A stretch of 5,774 nucleotides of DNA. It comes from an uncultured Oscillospiraceae bacterium. Lineage in GTDB: Bacteria; Bacillota; Clostridia; Oscillospirales; Ruminococcaceae. Under the pieces are notes generated by a model, which saw only the letters and a program-made list of their open reading frames with translations, had not been told where the DNA came from and made no database searches. The position numbers and the translations under genes were made by a program. Shown piece after piece: positions 1 through 5,689 of this stretch (position 1 is the stretch's first letter; every line of letters begins with the position of its first letter). Location of the stretch: NCBI GenBank assembly GCA_900553955.1, contig USFO01000094.1:1-5774 (forward strand), in the 5' to 3' direction.

Positions 1-14
1 CTTCGGTTTTGCCA

Positions 15-86
15 CCTCCCCTTACACAGGGGAGGCGAGAACCGCACTTAGTTGCCGTGGTGCGAACCTTACACAGGGGAGCCGAG
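15..86. repeat. Duplicated 20-base intergenic element, one copy in a hairpin
   Basis: A 20-base sequence beginning CCTTACACAGGGGAG occurs at 20-39 and again at 67-86 with a single mismatch (G35 versus C82). The first copy lies in a perfect 8-bp hairpin, CCTCCCCT (15-22), loop TACAC, AGGGGAGG (28-35). The second copy has lost the matching left arm. No T-run follows either copy, so a terminator is unlikely. The form, a GC-rich palindrome repeated in a gene-free stretch, resembles the short interspersed palindromic repeats common in gut Clostridia; that parallel is inference. No open reading frame of convincing quality crosses this region. Confidence 0.6.
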
Positions 87-105
87 GCGGCTACCGCCGC
101 AAAGC

Positions 106-123
106 CACAGAATTAACTCTGTG
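106..123. other. Small inverted repeat in the region upstream of rnj
   Basis: CACAGA (106-111) and TCTGTG (118-123) form a perfect 6-bp inverted repeat around a 6-base loop. It sits just before the heptamer array. It could be part of the same intergenic repeat cluster or a small operator. Nothing in the sequence decides between these. Confidence 0.3.
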
Positions 124-127
124 CGTT

Positions 128-161
128 ATTCCGCATTCCGCATTCCGCATTCCGCATTCCG
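128..161. repeat. Heptanucleotide tandem repeat, ATTCCGC x 4.9
   Basis: Four perfect copies of ATTCCGC (128-155) are followed by six of the seven bases of a fifth (156-161). The array ends about 45 bases before the rnj Shine-Dalgarno site. Arrays of identical short units can change copy number by replication slippage. Here the array is outside any gene, so a copy change could at most alter promoter spacing or the leader. No function can be read from the sequence. Confidence 0.85.
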
Positions 162-165
162 AAAT

Positions 166-229
166 TTAATCACAAAACTTAATCACATTTACATATAAAC
201 CACTAAAAGGAGGCTTGATTTTTATCAAG
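166..229 (+). promoter_or_regulatory. rnj leader and translation start region
   Basis: The AT-rich leader carries a 9-base direct repeat TTAATCACA (166-174 and 179-187), a possible operator. A TATAAA at 194-199 resembles a -10 box, but there is no acceptable -35 and it would start transcription on top of the ribosome site, so I do not call a promoter. AAAGGAGG (206-213) is a near-perfect Shine-Dalgarno sequence. Only one base separates it from the TTG at 215. The bases directly after it form a 6-bp hairpin, CTTGAT (214-219), loop TTTT, ATCAAG (224-229), which covers all nearby in-frame start candidates: TTG 215, ATT 218 and ATC 224. Confidence 0.5.
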
Positions 230-2245
230 AATCAGACAGAACGCGAAAAACAGCAAAAATCAAATTTAGATAAGCTTGATTTGATTATGTCCGGTCTGCC
301 GGAGACACAGTATGCCCACGACGAACAGCCGGAGAAAAAACAGAAGAACAAAGGCCGCCCCAAAAAGGAGCAGAAGCCCGCGGAAAAGAAGCCGGAGCAG
401 AAAAAGCAGCCCGAGCAGAAGCAGGAAAAAAAGCAGCCGCAGCAAAAGCTTTTGTCGAAGCGCCGGCCGGAGCAGAAGCAGCTTCCCGCTAAAAAGCAGC
501 CGCAGCCGCACTTCGATGCGGAGAAGGAAAACGCCCTCGGCGGCCGCCGCCGCCGCGGCAGACCGCCTCTCGCCGCGAAAAATCCGCCCCTCAAGATAAT
601 CCCTCTGGGCGGACTCGGCGAAATCGGCAAGAACATGACCGTATATGAATATAAGGATGAAATCATCATTGTGGACTGCGGCATGGCGTTCCCGGATGAT
701 GAAATGCTTGGCGTCGACCTTGTAATTCCGGACTTCGCCTACCTTGAGGAGAACAAGGATAAAATCAAGGGACTGTTCATCACTCACGGACACGAGGACC
801 ACATCGGCGCGGTTCCCTACCTGCTGCAAAAGCTGAACATTCCGGTTTACGCAACCCGCTTCAGCATGGCGCTTATTGAAATGAAGCTTGCGGAGAAGGG
901 ACTTTTAGGCAATGCAAGGCTCAATGTCGTCAGACCCGGAGAAACCGTTTCTGCAGGAATTATGAGCGTTGAATTCATTTATGTAAACCACTCCATACCG
1001 GATTCCTGCGCCTTTGCCATACACACCCCTGCGGGTGTAGTCATTCAGACCGGCGACTTTAAGGTGGACTACACCCCCACCCGCGGCGGCGTAATCGACC
1101 TTGCCCGCTTCGGCGAGCTGGGCAGCAAGGGCGTGCTTGCCCTGCTTTCCGACTCCACCAACGCCGAGCGCCCGGGCAGCACCCCCAGCGAACGCATTGT
1201 GGGCGAATCCTTCGATATGCTGTTCAAAAACGCCGAAGGCCGTCGTATAATAATTGCTACTTTTTCCTCGAATGTGCACCGTGTGCAGCTTGCCATAGAT
1301 TCCGCAGTGAAGTTCGGCAGAAAGGTCGCCGTTTCAGGCCGCAGCATGGAGCAGGTGGTGGACAAGGCTCTCGAGCTTGGCTACCTTGAAGCGCCGGAGG
1401 GCACCGTGGTTTCTCTTGACGCCGTCAACCGCCTGCCGGAGGGCGAAGCCGTGGTGGTCACTACCGGCAGTCAGGGCGAGCCTATGTCTGCGCTGACGCG
1501 CATGGCCATGGGCGATCACCGCAAAATAAACATCACAAGCCGTGATATGGTAATCATTTCCGCATACCCCATTCCCGGCAACGAAAAGAGCGTAGGGCGG
1601 GTGGTAAACGAGCTTATGCGCCTCGGCGCAGAGGTGGTTTACGAACGGTACAGCCGGATTCACGTTTCCGGTCACGCCTGCCAGGACGAAGAAAAGCTTA
1701 TGATTGCCCTTACGAAGCCGCAGTATTTCATCCCGCTTCACGGTGAGTACAAGCACCTTAAAATCCACGCCTCCACCGCCGTGTCCATGGGCGTTCCGGA
1801 AGAAAATGTTCTTGTTCCGGAGCTTGGGCGCGTTATTGAGGTGAGCGTCAACGGCATTTCCGCAGTGAGCAGCGTCGCCGCGGGCGCGGTGCTTGTGGAC
1901 GGCCTTGGCGTGGGCGACGTGGGCAACGTGGTGCTGCGGGACAGAAAGCATCTCGGCGAGGACGGCCTTATGGTCATCGCCGTGACCCTAAGCGACAAGG
2001 GCGAAATTCTTGCCGGTCCGGACATCATTTCCCGCGGGTTTGTGTACGTCCGCGATTCCGAGGATATGCTTGAAGCGACGAAGAAGGTTGTCGCCGACGC
2101 GCTGCTGTCCTCCGTTTCGGAGAACAAGCGCGACTGGCAGAACCTCAAGACCAAAATCCGTGACGCCGCCGGCGACTACCTTTACGGTCTGACCCAGCGC
2201 AAGCCCATGATTCTTCCCCTTATCGAGGAAGTTAAAATTAACTGA
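215..2245 (+). CDS. rnj: Ribonuclease J with a long basic, low-complexity N-terminal extension
   Basis: Cytoplasmic metallo-beta-lactamase/beta-CASP ribonuclease. The family combines endonuclease and 5'-to-3' exonuclease activity in mRNA decay and RNA maturation, using two metal ions. In the 676-residue reading from TTG 215, the core runs from residue 126 to the end (about 551 residues, close to the usual 555). Metal-binding motif HGHEDH spans 191-196 (H191, H193, D195, H196), followed by H259 (NHSIPDS) and D281 (TGDFK). The beta-CASP part has SDSTNAE (312-318), ATFSSNVHR (348-356), SGH (H487) and PLHGEY (H509). The C-terminal domain is about 570-676. All expected catalytic positions are present. 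Residues 38-110 are rich in Lys, Gln, Pro and Glu, with repeated PEQK units (60, 66, 85) and two AT-hook-like GRP motifs (45-51 and 111-118). The start is uncertain: the strong ribosome site fits ATT 218 or ATC 224 better than TTG 215, while ATG 287 has no ribosome site. Family assignment is very secure; the first 25 codons are not. Confidence 0.96.
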   Translation: MIFIKNQTEREKQQKSNLDKLDLIMSGLPETQYAHDEQPEKKQKNKGRPKKEQKPAEKKPEQKKQPEQKQEKKQPQQKLLSKRRPEQKQLPAKKQPQPHFDAEKENALGGRRRRGRPPLAAKNPPLKIIPLGGLGEIGKNMTVYEYKDEIIIVDCGMAFPDDEMLGVDLVIPDFAYLEENKDKIKGLFITHGHEDHIGAVPYLLQKLNIPVYATRFSMALIEMKLAEKGLLGNARLNVVRPGETVSAGIMSVEFIYVNHSIPDSCAFAIHTPAGVVIQTGDFKVDYTPTRGGVIDLARFGELGSKGVLALLSDSTNAERPGSTPSERIVGESFDMLFKNAEGRRIIIATFSSNVHRVQLAIDSAVKFGRKVAVSGRSMEQVVDKALELGYLEAPEGTVVSLDAVNRLPEGEAVVVTTGSQGEPMSALTRMAMGDHRKINITSRDMVIISAYPIPGNEKSVGRVVNELMRLGAEVVYERYSRIHVSGHACQDEEKLMIALTKPQYFIPLHGEYKHLKIHASTAVSMGVPEENVLVPELGRVIEVSVNGISAVSSVAAGAVLVDGLGVGDVGNVVLRDRKHLGEDGLMVIAVTLSDKGEILAGPDIISRGFVYVRDSEDMLEATKKVVADALLSSVSENKRDWQNLKTKIRDAAGDYLYGLTQRKPMILPLIEEVKIN

Positions 2246-2257
2246 GCACATATAGCG

Positions 2258-2298
2258 AAAGCGGCTTGCCGAAAACAGGTTTTTCGGCAAGCCGCTTT
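2258..2298 (+). terminator. Hairpin terminator after rnj
   Basis: It starts 13 bases after the rnj stop codon. A perfect 18-bp inverted repeat pairs 2258-2275 with 2281-2298 around the 5-base loop CAGGT. The core is GCGGCTTGCCG flanked by A and T runs. The tail is TTT, then GA, then TTT, so the uridine tract is short and broken. It may still terminate, and it may also protect the 3' end of the message. No other gene lies on either side within reach of it. Confidence 0.72.
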
Positions 2299-2353
2299 GA
2301 ATTTGCGGAAAATTCAGGCGCAGCTCCGCACTGACCGCCGTCCCCTGTCCGCT

Positions 2354-2400
2354 AAAAATTTTTTCTCCCTATTTACTTTAGCTCTTTAGCGTGCTACAAT
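2354..2400 (+). promoter_or_regulatory. Extended -10 promoter of the first M20 dipeptidase
   Basis: TACAAT (2395-2400) is preceded by TGC (2392-2394), giving an extended -10. A 17-base spacer separates it from TTTACT (2372-2377), a four-of-six match to TTGACA. An A5T6 tract at 2354-2364 sits where an UP element would lie. Transcription would begin near 2407, giving a leader of about 31 bases. This is a predicted sigma-A-type promoter based on sequence match only. Confidence 0.72.
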
Positions 2401-2422
2401 GTGTGCTGTAATAATATTTTAT

Positions 2423-2430
2423 AAAGGGGG
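2423..2430 (+). promoter_or_regulatory. Ribosome binding site that sets the dipeptidase start at 2438
   Basis: AAAGGGGG ends 7 bases before ATG 2438, which is good spacing. The in-frame ATG at 2399 overlaps the predicted -10 box, so it would be upstream of the transcript start and cannot be used from this promoter. Confidence 0.8.
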
Positions 2431-2437
2431 CTTTGAT

Positions 2438-3865
2438 ATGCTCGATAAAAGCTTGTTTAACAGAATTGATGAATGGATAGATTCCCACAAAGAGGAATAC
2501 CTTGCCGACCTTGCACGGCTTGTGGCCGTGCCCTCCGCCGCGAACCTCGGCGTCGCCCCCGGCGAATTCCCCTTTGGCGAGGGAAGCGCCGCCGTCCTTA
2601 AAACCGCCAAGGAAATGGCGGAGGGCTACGGCTTTGAGGTGGAGAACCGCGACAACTTCTGCCTGGTTGCCCATGTGGGCGCCGGCAGCGAAAAGGTGGG
2701 CATTCTCGGCCATCTGGATGTTGTTCCCTGCGGCGACGACTGGGAGTACCCGCCCTATGCGCTGACGCGCCTGCCGGACGGCGACACCATCGTAGGACGC
2801 GGCGTTATGGACGATAAAGGGCCGCTTTGGGCTTCCGTTTACGCCGTTCGCTGCCTTAAAGAGCTGGGCGTGCTGCCCCGCCGCGCCATTGAAATTTTTA
2901 TGGGCGGCGACGAGGAATGCGGCATGGAGGATGTGAAGCACTATAAAGCAACCTCCGAAAGGCTGCCGGTGGTGACCTTCACCCCGGACAGCGAATACCC
3001 CATCTGCCACGGCGAAAAGGGCATTATGCGCTTTAATTTCACAATCCCGAATGAAAGCTCCAATGTGGTCAGCTTTGTCGGAGGAACGGTTCGCAACGTG
3101 GTTGCGGGTCATGCGGAGCTGGTGCTTTCCGGCGTTTCTTTTGACGAAGCGGCGGCGAAGCTCGCCGGACGCGACCGCGTAAGCGTCGCCCTTGACGGAG
3201 AAAATGTAAAAATCATTGCGGAGGGCGCTTCCGTGCATGCGTCGACGCCGGAAAACGGCGTCAACGCCATCGGCGTTGCGGCAAACGCGGCGCTGGAGGC
3301 GGGCCTTGCCAAGGGCGGAGCCGTCGCCGCACTCGGATTCATCGCAAAGGTGCTTTCCGACTACAACGGCGCCGCCATCGGCGTTCCGCTGGAGGATGAA
3401 CCCAGCGGCAAGCTGACCCATGTGGGCGGCGTTGTCCGCACCGGGGACGGTGTCCTCGACCTTTCCATCGACATTCGCTACCCTGTCACCTGCAAGGGCG
3501 GCGACGTGCTCGCCGCAATCACCGCCGAAACCGCGAAATACGGCGTTTCCGTCTACAATGTCACCGACAGCGCCCCGCTTTACATCCCGGCGGACTCCGA
3601 GCTGGTGGGTATGTGCATGGAAACCATCGGCGAGCTGTTCCCCGAAAAGACATGGAAGCCCTACACCATGGGCGGCGGCACCTACGCCCGCAATATGCCG
3701 AACGCCTACGCCCTCGGCGCGGAGGACCCCGACTTTGTAAGCCCCTTCGGGCTTTTCCGCGGCGGCATCCACCAGCCGGACGAGTGTGCCGCCATCTCGC
3801 AGCTTGTCAAGACCATGAAGATTTACGCAAGACTGCTGCTCAAGTTGGACGAAATGGAGTTTTGA
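2438..3865 (+). CDS. pepV: M20 family dipeptidase, PepV/Sapep type (first paralogue)
   Basis: Metal-dependent cytoplasmic dipeptidase; family members release amino acids from dipeptides, and PepV also accepts beta-Ala and D-Ala dipeptides. The 475-residue length is normal for the family. No signal peptide or membrane segment is seen. Metal and catalytic residues are all present: GHLD (H92 ligand, D94), RGVMDDKGP (D125 bridging ligand), GGDEE (E159 general base, E160 ligand), TPDSEYP (D184) and GGIHQPDE (H445). The lid/dimerisation domain spans roughly 190-375, with N220 and H267 as likely substrate contacts, and TMGGGTYAR is at 410-418. Residue roles are assigned by family analogy. The nucleophile-side motif reads DEECGM rather than the more usual NEET, which may reflect a changed substrate. 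It is transcribed from its own promoter, with the rnj hairpin upstream. No strong terminator directly follows the stop, so its transcript probably runs through the remnant at 3885-4031 to the hairpin at 4041. The gene symbol is at family level; orthology to PepV is not shown. Confidence 0.93.
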   Translation: MLDKSLFNRIDEWIDSHKEEYLADLARLVAVPSAANLGVAPGEFPFGEGSAAVLKTAKEMAEGYGFEVENRDNFCLVAHVGAGSEKVGILGHLDVVPCGDDWEYPPYALTRLPDGDTIVGRGVMDDKGPLWASVYAVRCLKELGVLPRRAIEIFMGGDEECGMEDVKHYKATSERLPVVTFTPDSEYPICHGEKGIMRFNFTIPNESSNVVSFVGGTVRNVVAGHAELVLSGVSFDEAAAKLAGRDRVSVALDGENVKIIAEGASVHASTPENGVNAIGVAANAALEAGLAKGGAVAALGFIAKVLSDYNGAAIGVPLEDEPSGKLTHVGGVVRTGDGVLDLSIDIRYPVTCKGGDVLAAITAETAKYGVSVYNVTDSAPLYIPADSELVGMCMETIGELFPEKTWKPYTMGGGTYARNMPNAYALGAEDPDFVSPFGLFRGGIHQPDECAAISQLVKTMKIYARLLLKLDEMEF

Positions 3866-3884
3866 GGCTTTCGGTAAGCTTAGA

Positions 3885-4031
3885 GCCCTGCTTTTCGGCG
3901 ATTGCGGCTTCGCCGCACCAAAGGACAAGGCGCCCGCCATCGTTCATGCGACGGATATGCACCTCCTCTCGCCGGAGCTTGCCGACGGCGGCGCGGACAC
4001 GACCGCCCTTGACTTTTCAAAAAGTGAATAA
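3885..4031 (+). pseudogene. Remnant of a calcineurin-like metallophosphoesterase (N-terminal end only)
   Basis: One frame between the two dipeptidase genes reads LLFGDCGFAAPKDKAPAIV, then HATDMHLLSPELADGG, and ends at TAA 4029-4031. The second block strongly resembles the conserved N-terminal end of Clostridial phosphoesterases, where a beta strand leads into the first metal motif D-x-H (here D-M-H at 3954-3962) followed by an L-S-P-x-L-x-D-G-G type segment. The Cys before it could be a worn lipobox. There is no start codon or ribosome site in this frame, and the frame closes 15 residues after the DGG, so the rest of the domain (GD, GNH and later motifs) is missing. A terminator hairpin begins 10 bases after the stop, so an internal deletion may have joined the head of the gene to its tail. 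Homology was judged by eye. It is not expected to encode a working enzyme. Confidence 0.55.
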
Positions 4032-4040
4032 CAGGCAAAC

Positions 4041-4082
4041 AGCAAAACAGCCTTTGCGAAAAGCAAAGACTGCTTTTGCTTT
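4041..4082 (+). terminator. Hairpin terminator between the two dipeptidase genes
   Basis: AGCAAAACAG (4041-4050) pairs with CTG-C-TTTTGCT (4070-4080, one bulged C). Inside it CTTTGC (4052-4057) pairs with GCAAAG (4063-4068) around loop GAAAA, with a C/A mismatch between the two segments. This gives 16 bp. The T-rich right arm and TTT end resemble an intrinsic terminator, though there is no separate long U tract. An alternative fold pairs AAAGCAAA (4060-4067) with TTTGCTTT (4075-4082). It would end transcripts from the first dipeptidase. Confidence 0.6.
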
Positions 4083-4118
4083 GGGGCGCTGCGCCCGTGC
4101 GTCAAGGGCGCCGGAAAT

Positions 4119-4171
4119 GTATAAAAAATTCATAAATTCCCCCTTGACCCTGCAAAGTTTGCGGCTATACT
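4119..4171 (+). promoter_or_regulatory. Strong sigma-A-type promoter of the second dipeptidase
   Basis: TTGACC (4144-4149, five of six to consensus) and TATACT (4166-4171, five of six) are separated by 16 bases. An A/T-rich tract at 4119-4138 (ATAAAAAATTCATAAATT core) lies just upstream of the -35, where an UP element would bind the polymerase alpha subunit. Transcription would begin near 4178, giving a leader of about 34 bases. This is the best promoter match in the window. Confidence 0.82.
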
Positions 4172-4211
4172 TTATCTATACGATATTTATACATCAAAAG
4201 GAGAATCGCCA

Positions 4212-5591
4212 ATGATTGACTACAAAGATATAGATTCGTTCATCGAGCAAAACCGCGAAGCCCTTGTGCGCGACATAGGCCGCATTGTGGCAGTGCCCAG
4301 CGTCGAGGGCCCGGCGGAGCCGGACGCTCCCTTCGGCAAAGAGCCGAAGCGCGCCCTTGAGCTTGGTCTGCAAATCGCCGCAGAGCTTGGGCTTGAAACA
4401 CGCAACTTTGAAAACCGCATAGGCTGCGGCGAGGTTCGCGGCGAAAGCGACAAATACCTTGCCACCATCACCCATGTGGATGTTGTTCCCGCCGGCGAGG
4501 GCTGGACTGCCGACCCGTTCACCATGCGCGAACGCGAGGGCTGGATTCTCGGCCGCGGCGTTCTGGACGACAAAGGCCCCTCAATCGTATGCCTTTACGC
4601 CCTCAAGTACCTCAAGGAGCGCAATGTTCCGCTCCGCTACGGCGTGCGCGCACTTCTCGGCTCCAACGAGGAAACCCACATGAAGGATGTGGAATATTAC
4701 CTTGAAAATTATCCCGCACCGGCGTTCTGCTTCAGCCCGGACGCGGATTTTCCGGTTTGCAACGGCGAAAAGGGCATCTATCAGGCGGAGCTTGTTTCCA
4801 AATGCCCGCTGAGCACCATTGTTTCCGTAAACGGCGGCTTCGCCGTCAACGCCATTCCGGATAAAGCCACCGCCGTGCTCAAATGCGGCGGCAAGCTGCC
4901 CGCGAGCACCGAAAGCGTCACCGTTACCGCCGAAAACGGCGAAATCACCCTTGTTGCCACCGGCAAAAGCGGTCATGCGTCCCTGCCGGAGGGCACGGTG
5001 AACGCCATCGGCGTTTTGGTGAGCTTTATTCTCGATAACGAGCTTTGCTCCGCCGAGGAAGCCGAGTTCCTCACCGTGCTCAAAAAGCTCCACAGCTCCC
5101 CTTACGGCGAGGGCGTCGGCGCTGCCTCCGCAGACGGGCGCTTTACGCCCCTTACCATGGTCGGCGGTATGATTCGCATAATTGACGGCAGGATTTGGCA
5201 GAGCGTTGACTCCCGCTATCCGACGAGCACCGACGGCGAAAAGCTCACCAAGGCGCTTGAGCATGCGGCAAACGGCGCTGCCGAGGTTGTTGTCAAGGAC
5301 GACGTTGTGCCGTTCTACATCGACCCGAACAGCCCTGCTATTCAGACCTGCCTGAGCACCTACAACGAGGTCACCGGAGAGAGTGCAAAGACCTTCACCA
5401 TGGGCGGAGGAACCTACGCCCGCCACTTCCCGAATGCGGCTTCCTTCGGTCCGGAGCACCCGGAGCGCCCGATGCCCGCTTTCGCCGGCTCCATCCACGG
5501 CGTGGACGAGGCCGCCTGCGTGGAATGGCTCCTTGAAGCGCTGAAGGTTTATATCGCAACGCTGATTAAGCTTCAGGACGTGGAATTTTAA
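4212..5591 (+). CDS. pepV: M20 family dipeptidase, PepV/Sapep type (second paralogue)
   Basis: Cytoplasmic two-metal dipeptidase of 459 residues with the complete M20 active site: THVD (H88 ligand, D90), RGVLDDKGP (D119 bridging), SNEET (E153 general base, E154 ligand), SPDADFP (D177) and GSIHG (H429). Several of these positions match the numbering I recall for Lactobacillus PepV. The lid domain spans about 185-365, with N213 and H255 as likely substrate contacts. TMGGGTYAR at 396-404 and NGEKGI at 184-189 are shared with the first paralogue, and both proteins end in similar KL-x-x-x-EF tails. There is no signal peptide. The start is secure: AAAAGGAG (4196-4203) lies 8 bases before ATG 4212, downstream of a strong promoter. 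It is a separate transcription unit, closed by the terminator at 5600-5631. Compared with the first copy it is 16 residues shorter and keeps the more typical NEET motif, so it is the closer PepV match. The substrate cannot be fixed from sequence. Confidence 0.94.
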   Translation: MIDYKDIDSFIEQNREALVRDIGRIVAVPSVEGPAEPDAPFGKEPKRALELGLQIAAELGLETRNFENRIGCGEVRGESDKYLATITHVDVVPAGEGWTADPFTMREREGWILGRGVLDDKGPSIVCLYALKYLKERNVPLRYGVRALLGSNEETHMKDVEYYLENYPAPAFCFSPDADFPVCNGEKGIYQAELVSKCPLSTIVSVNGGFAVNAIPDKATAVLKCGGKLPASTESVTVTAENGEITLVATGKSGHASLPEGTVNAIGVLVSFILDNELCSAEEAEFLTVLKKLHSSPYGEGVGAASADGRFTPLTMVGGMIRIIDGRIWQSVDSRYPTSTDGEKLTKALEHAANGAAEVVVKDDVVPFYIDPNSPAIQTCLSTYNEVTGESAKTFTMGGGTYARHFPNAASFGPEHPERPMPAFAGSIHGVDEAACVEWLLEALKVYIATLIKLQDVEF

Positions 5592-5599
5592 TTGAATGC

Positions 5600-5631
5600 A
5601 AAAGCAGCCCTCGCCGGAGGGCTGCTTTTTT
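5600..5631 (+). terminator. Intrinsic terminator of the second dipeptidase
   Basis: GCAGCCCTC (5604-5612), loop GCCG, GAGGGCTGC (5617-5625), extended by AAAA on the left against the first T bases on the right, then T6 (5626-5631). It begins 9 bases after the stop codon. The A-run on the left arm means it could also work, more weakly, on the minus strand. Confidence 0.93.
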
Positions 5632-5639
5632 AGTTATAT

Positions 5640-5669
5640 CCGCGGTTTTGCCGCGGGTTATAGTTTTTT
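5640..5669 (+). terminator. Possible back-up terminator hairpin
   Basis: CCGCGG (5640-5645), loop TTTTG, CCGCGG (5651-5656) forms a 6-bp GC-only stem. Seven bases (GTTATAG) then separate it from T6 (5664-5669). The gap makes it a weak terminator candidate. It could also be part of an intergenic repeat cluster with the next hairpin. Confidence 0.35.
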
Positions 5670-5689
5670 GCCCTTTGGGCAAAAAGCTA
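5661..5689. other. Long AT/GC hairpin in the intergenic region
   Basis: TAGTTTTTTGCCC (5661-5673) pairs with GGGCAAAAAGCTA (5677-5689) around loop TTT, giving 13 bp including one G-U pair. In neither orientation is it followed by a T-run, so it is not a standard terminator. It may be a palindromic intergenic repeat. It overlaps the T-run of the preceding hairpin, so the two cannot both act fully at once. Confidence 0.5.

Noticed and set aside
128..161. The heptamer array as a CRISPR-like array or replication iterons
   Set aside because: The units are contiguous with no spacers, are only 7 bases long, and no cas or replication initiator gene is in view.
194..199. TATAAA as a -10 box for rnj
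   Set aside because: There is no -35 at 15-19 bases upstream, and the implied transcript start would fall at the Shine-Dalgarno site.
312..599. A Ser/Arg-rich open frame in a second plus-strand frame over the RNase J tail
   Set aside because: It is a frame-shifted reading of the Lys/Gln/Pro low-complexity DNA. The RS-like look comes from the repeated AAG/CAG/GAG codons.
232..829. Minus-strand frames rich in Cys, Phe and Leu opposite the RNase J tail, resembling membrane or Cys-rich proteins
   Set aside because: The Cys/Phe/Leu richness is the complement of Lys/Gln/Glu codons. There is no independent support.
2399..2437. A 13-codon N-terminal extension of the first dipeptidase from ATG 2399
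   Set aside because: This ATG overlaps the predicted -10 box and has no ribosome site, while ATG 2438 has a well-spaced AAAGGGGG.
2378..3940. A 520-codon open frame on the minus strand covering the first dipeptidase
   Set aside because: It lies opposite a gene with a complete M20 active site. Its translation is rich in His, Gly, Ala and Val with no recognisable domain, as expected from codon bias on the opposite strand.
3613..4215. A 200-codon plus-strand frame running from inside the first dipeptidase across the gap into the second
   Set aside because: It has no ribosome site and a basic, Arg/Pro/Ser-rich composition, and it is out of frame with both genes. The phosphoesterase-like signal in the gap is in another frame.
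4581..5498. A 305-codon minus-strand open frame opposite the second dipeptidase
   Set aside because: It has the same composition artefact as the frame opposite the first dipeptidase, with no ribosome site or motif that stands out.
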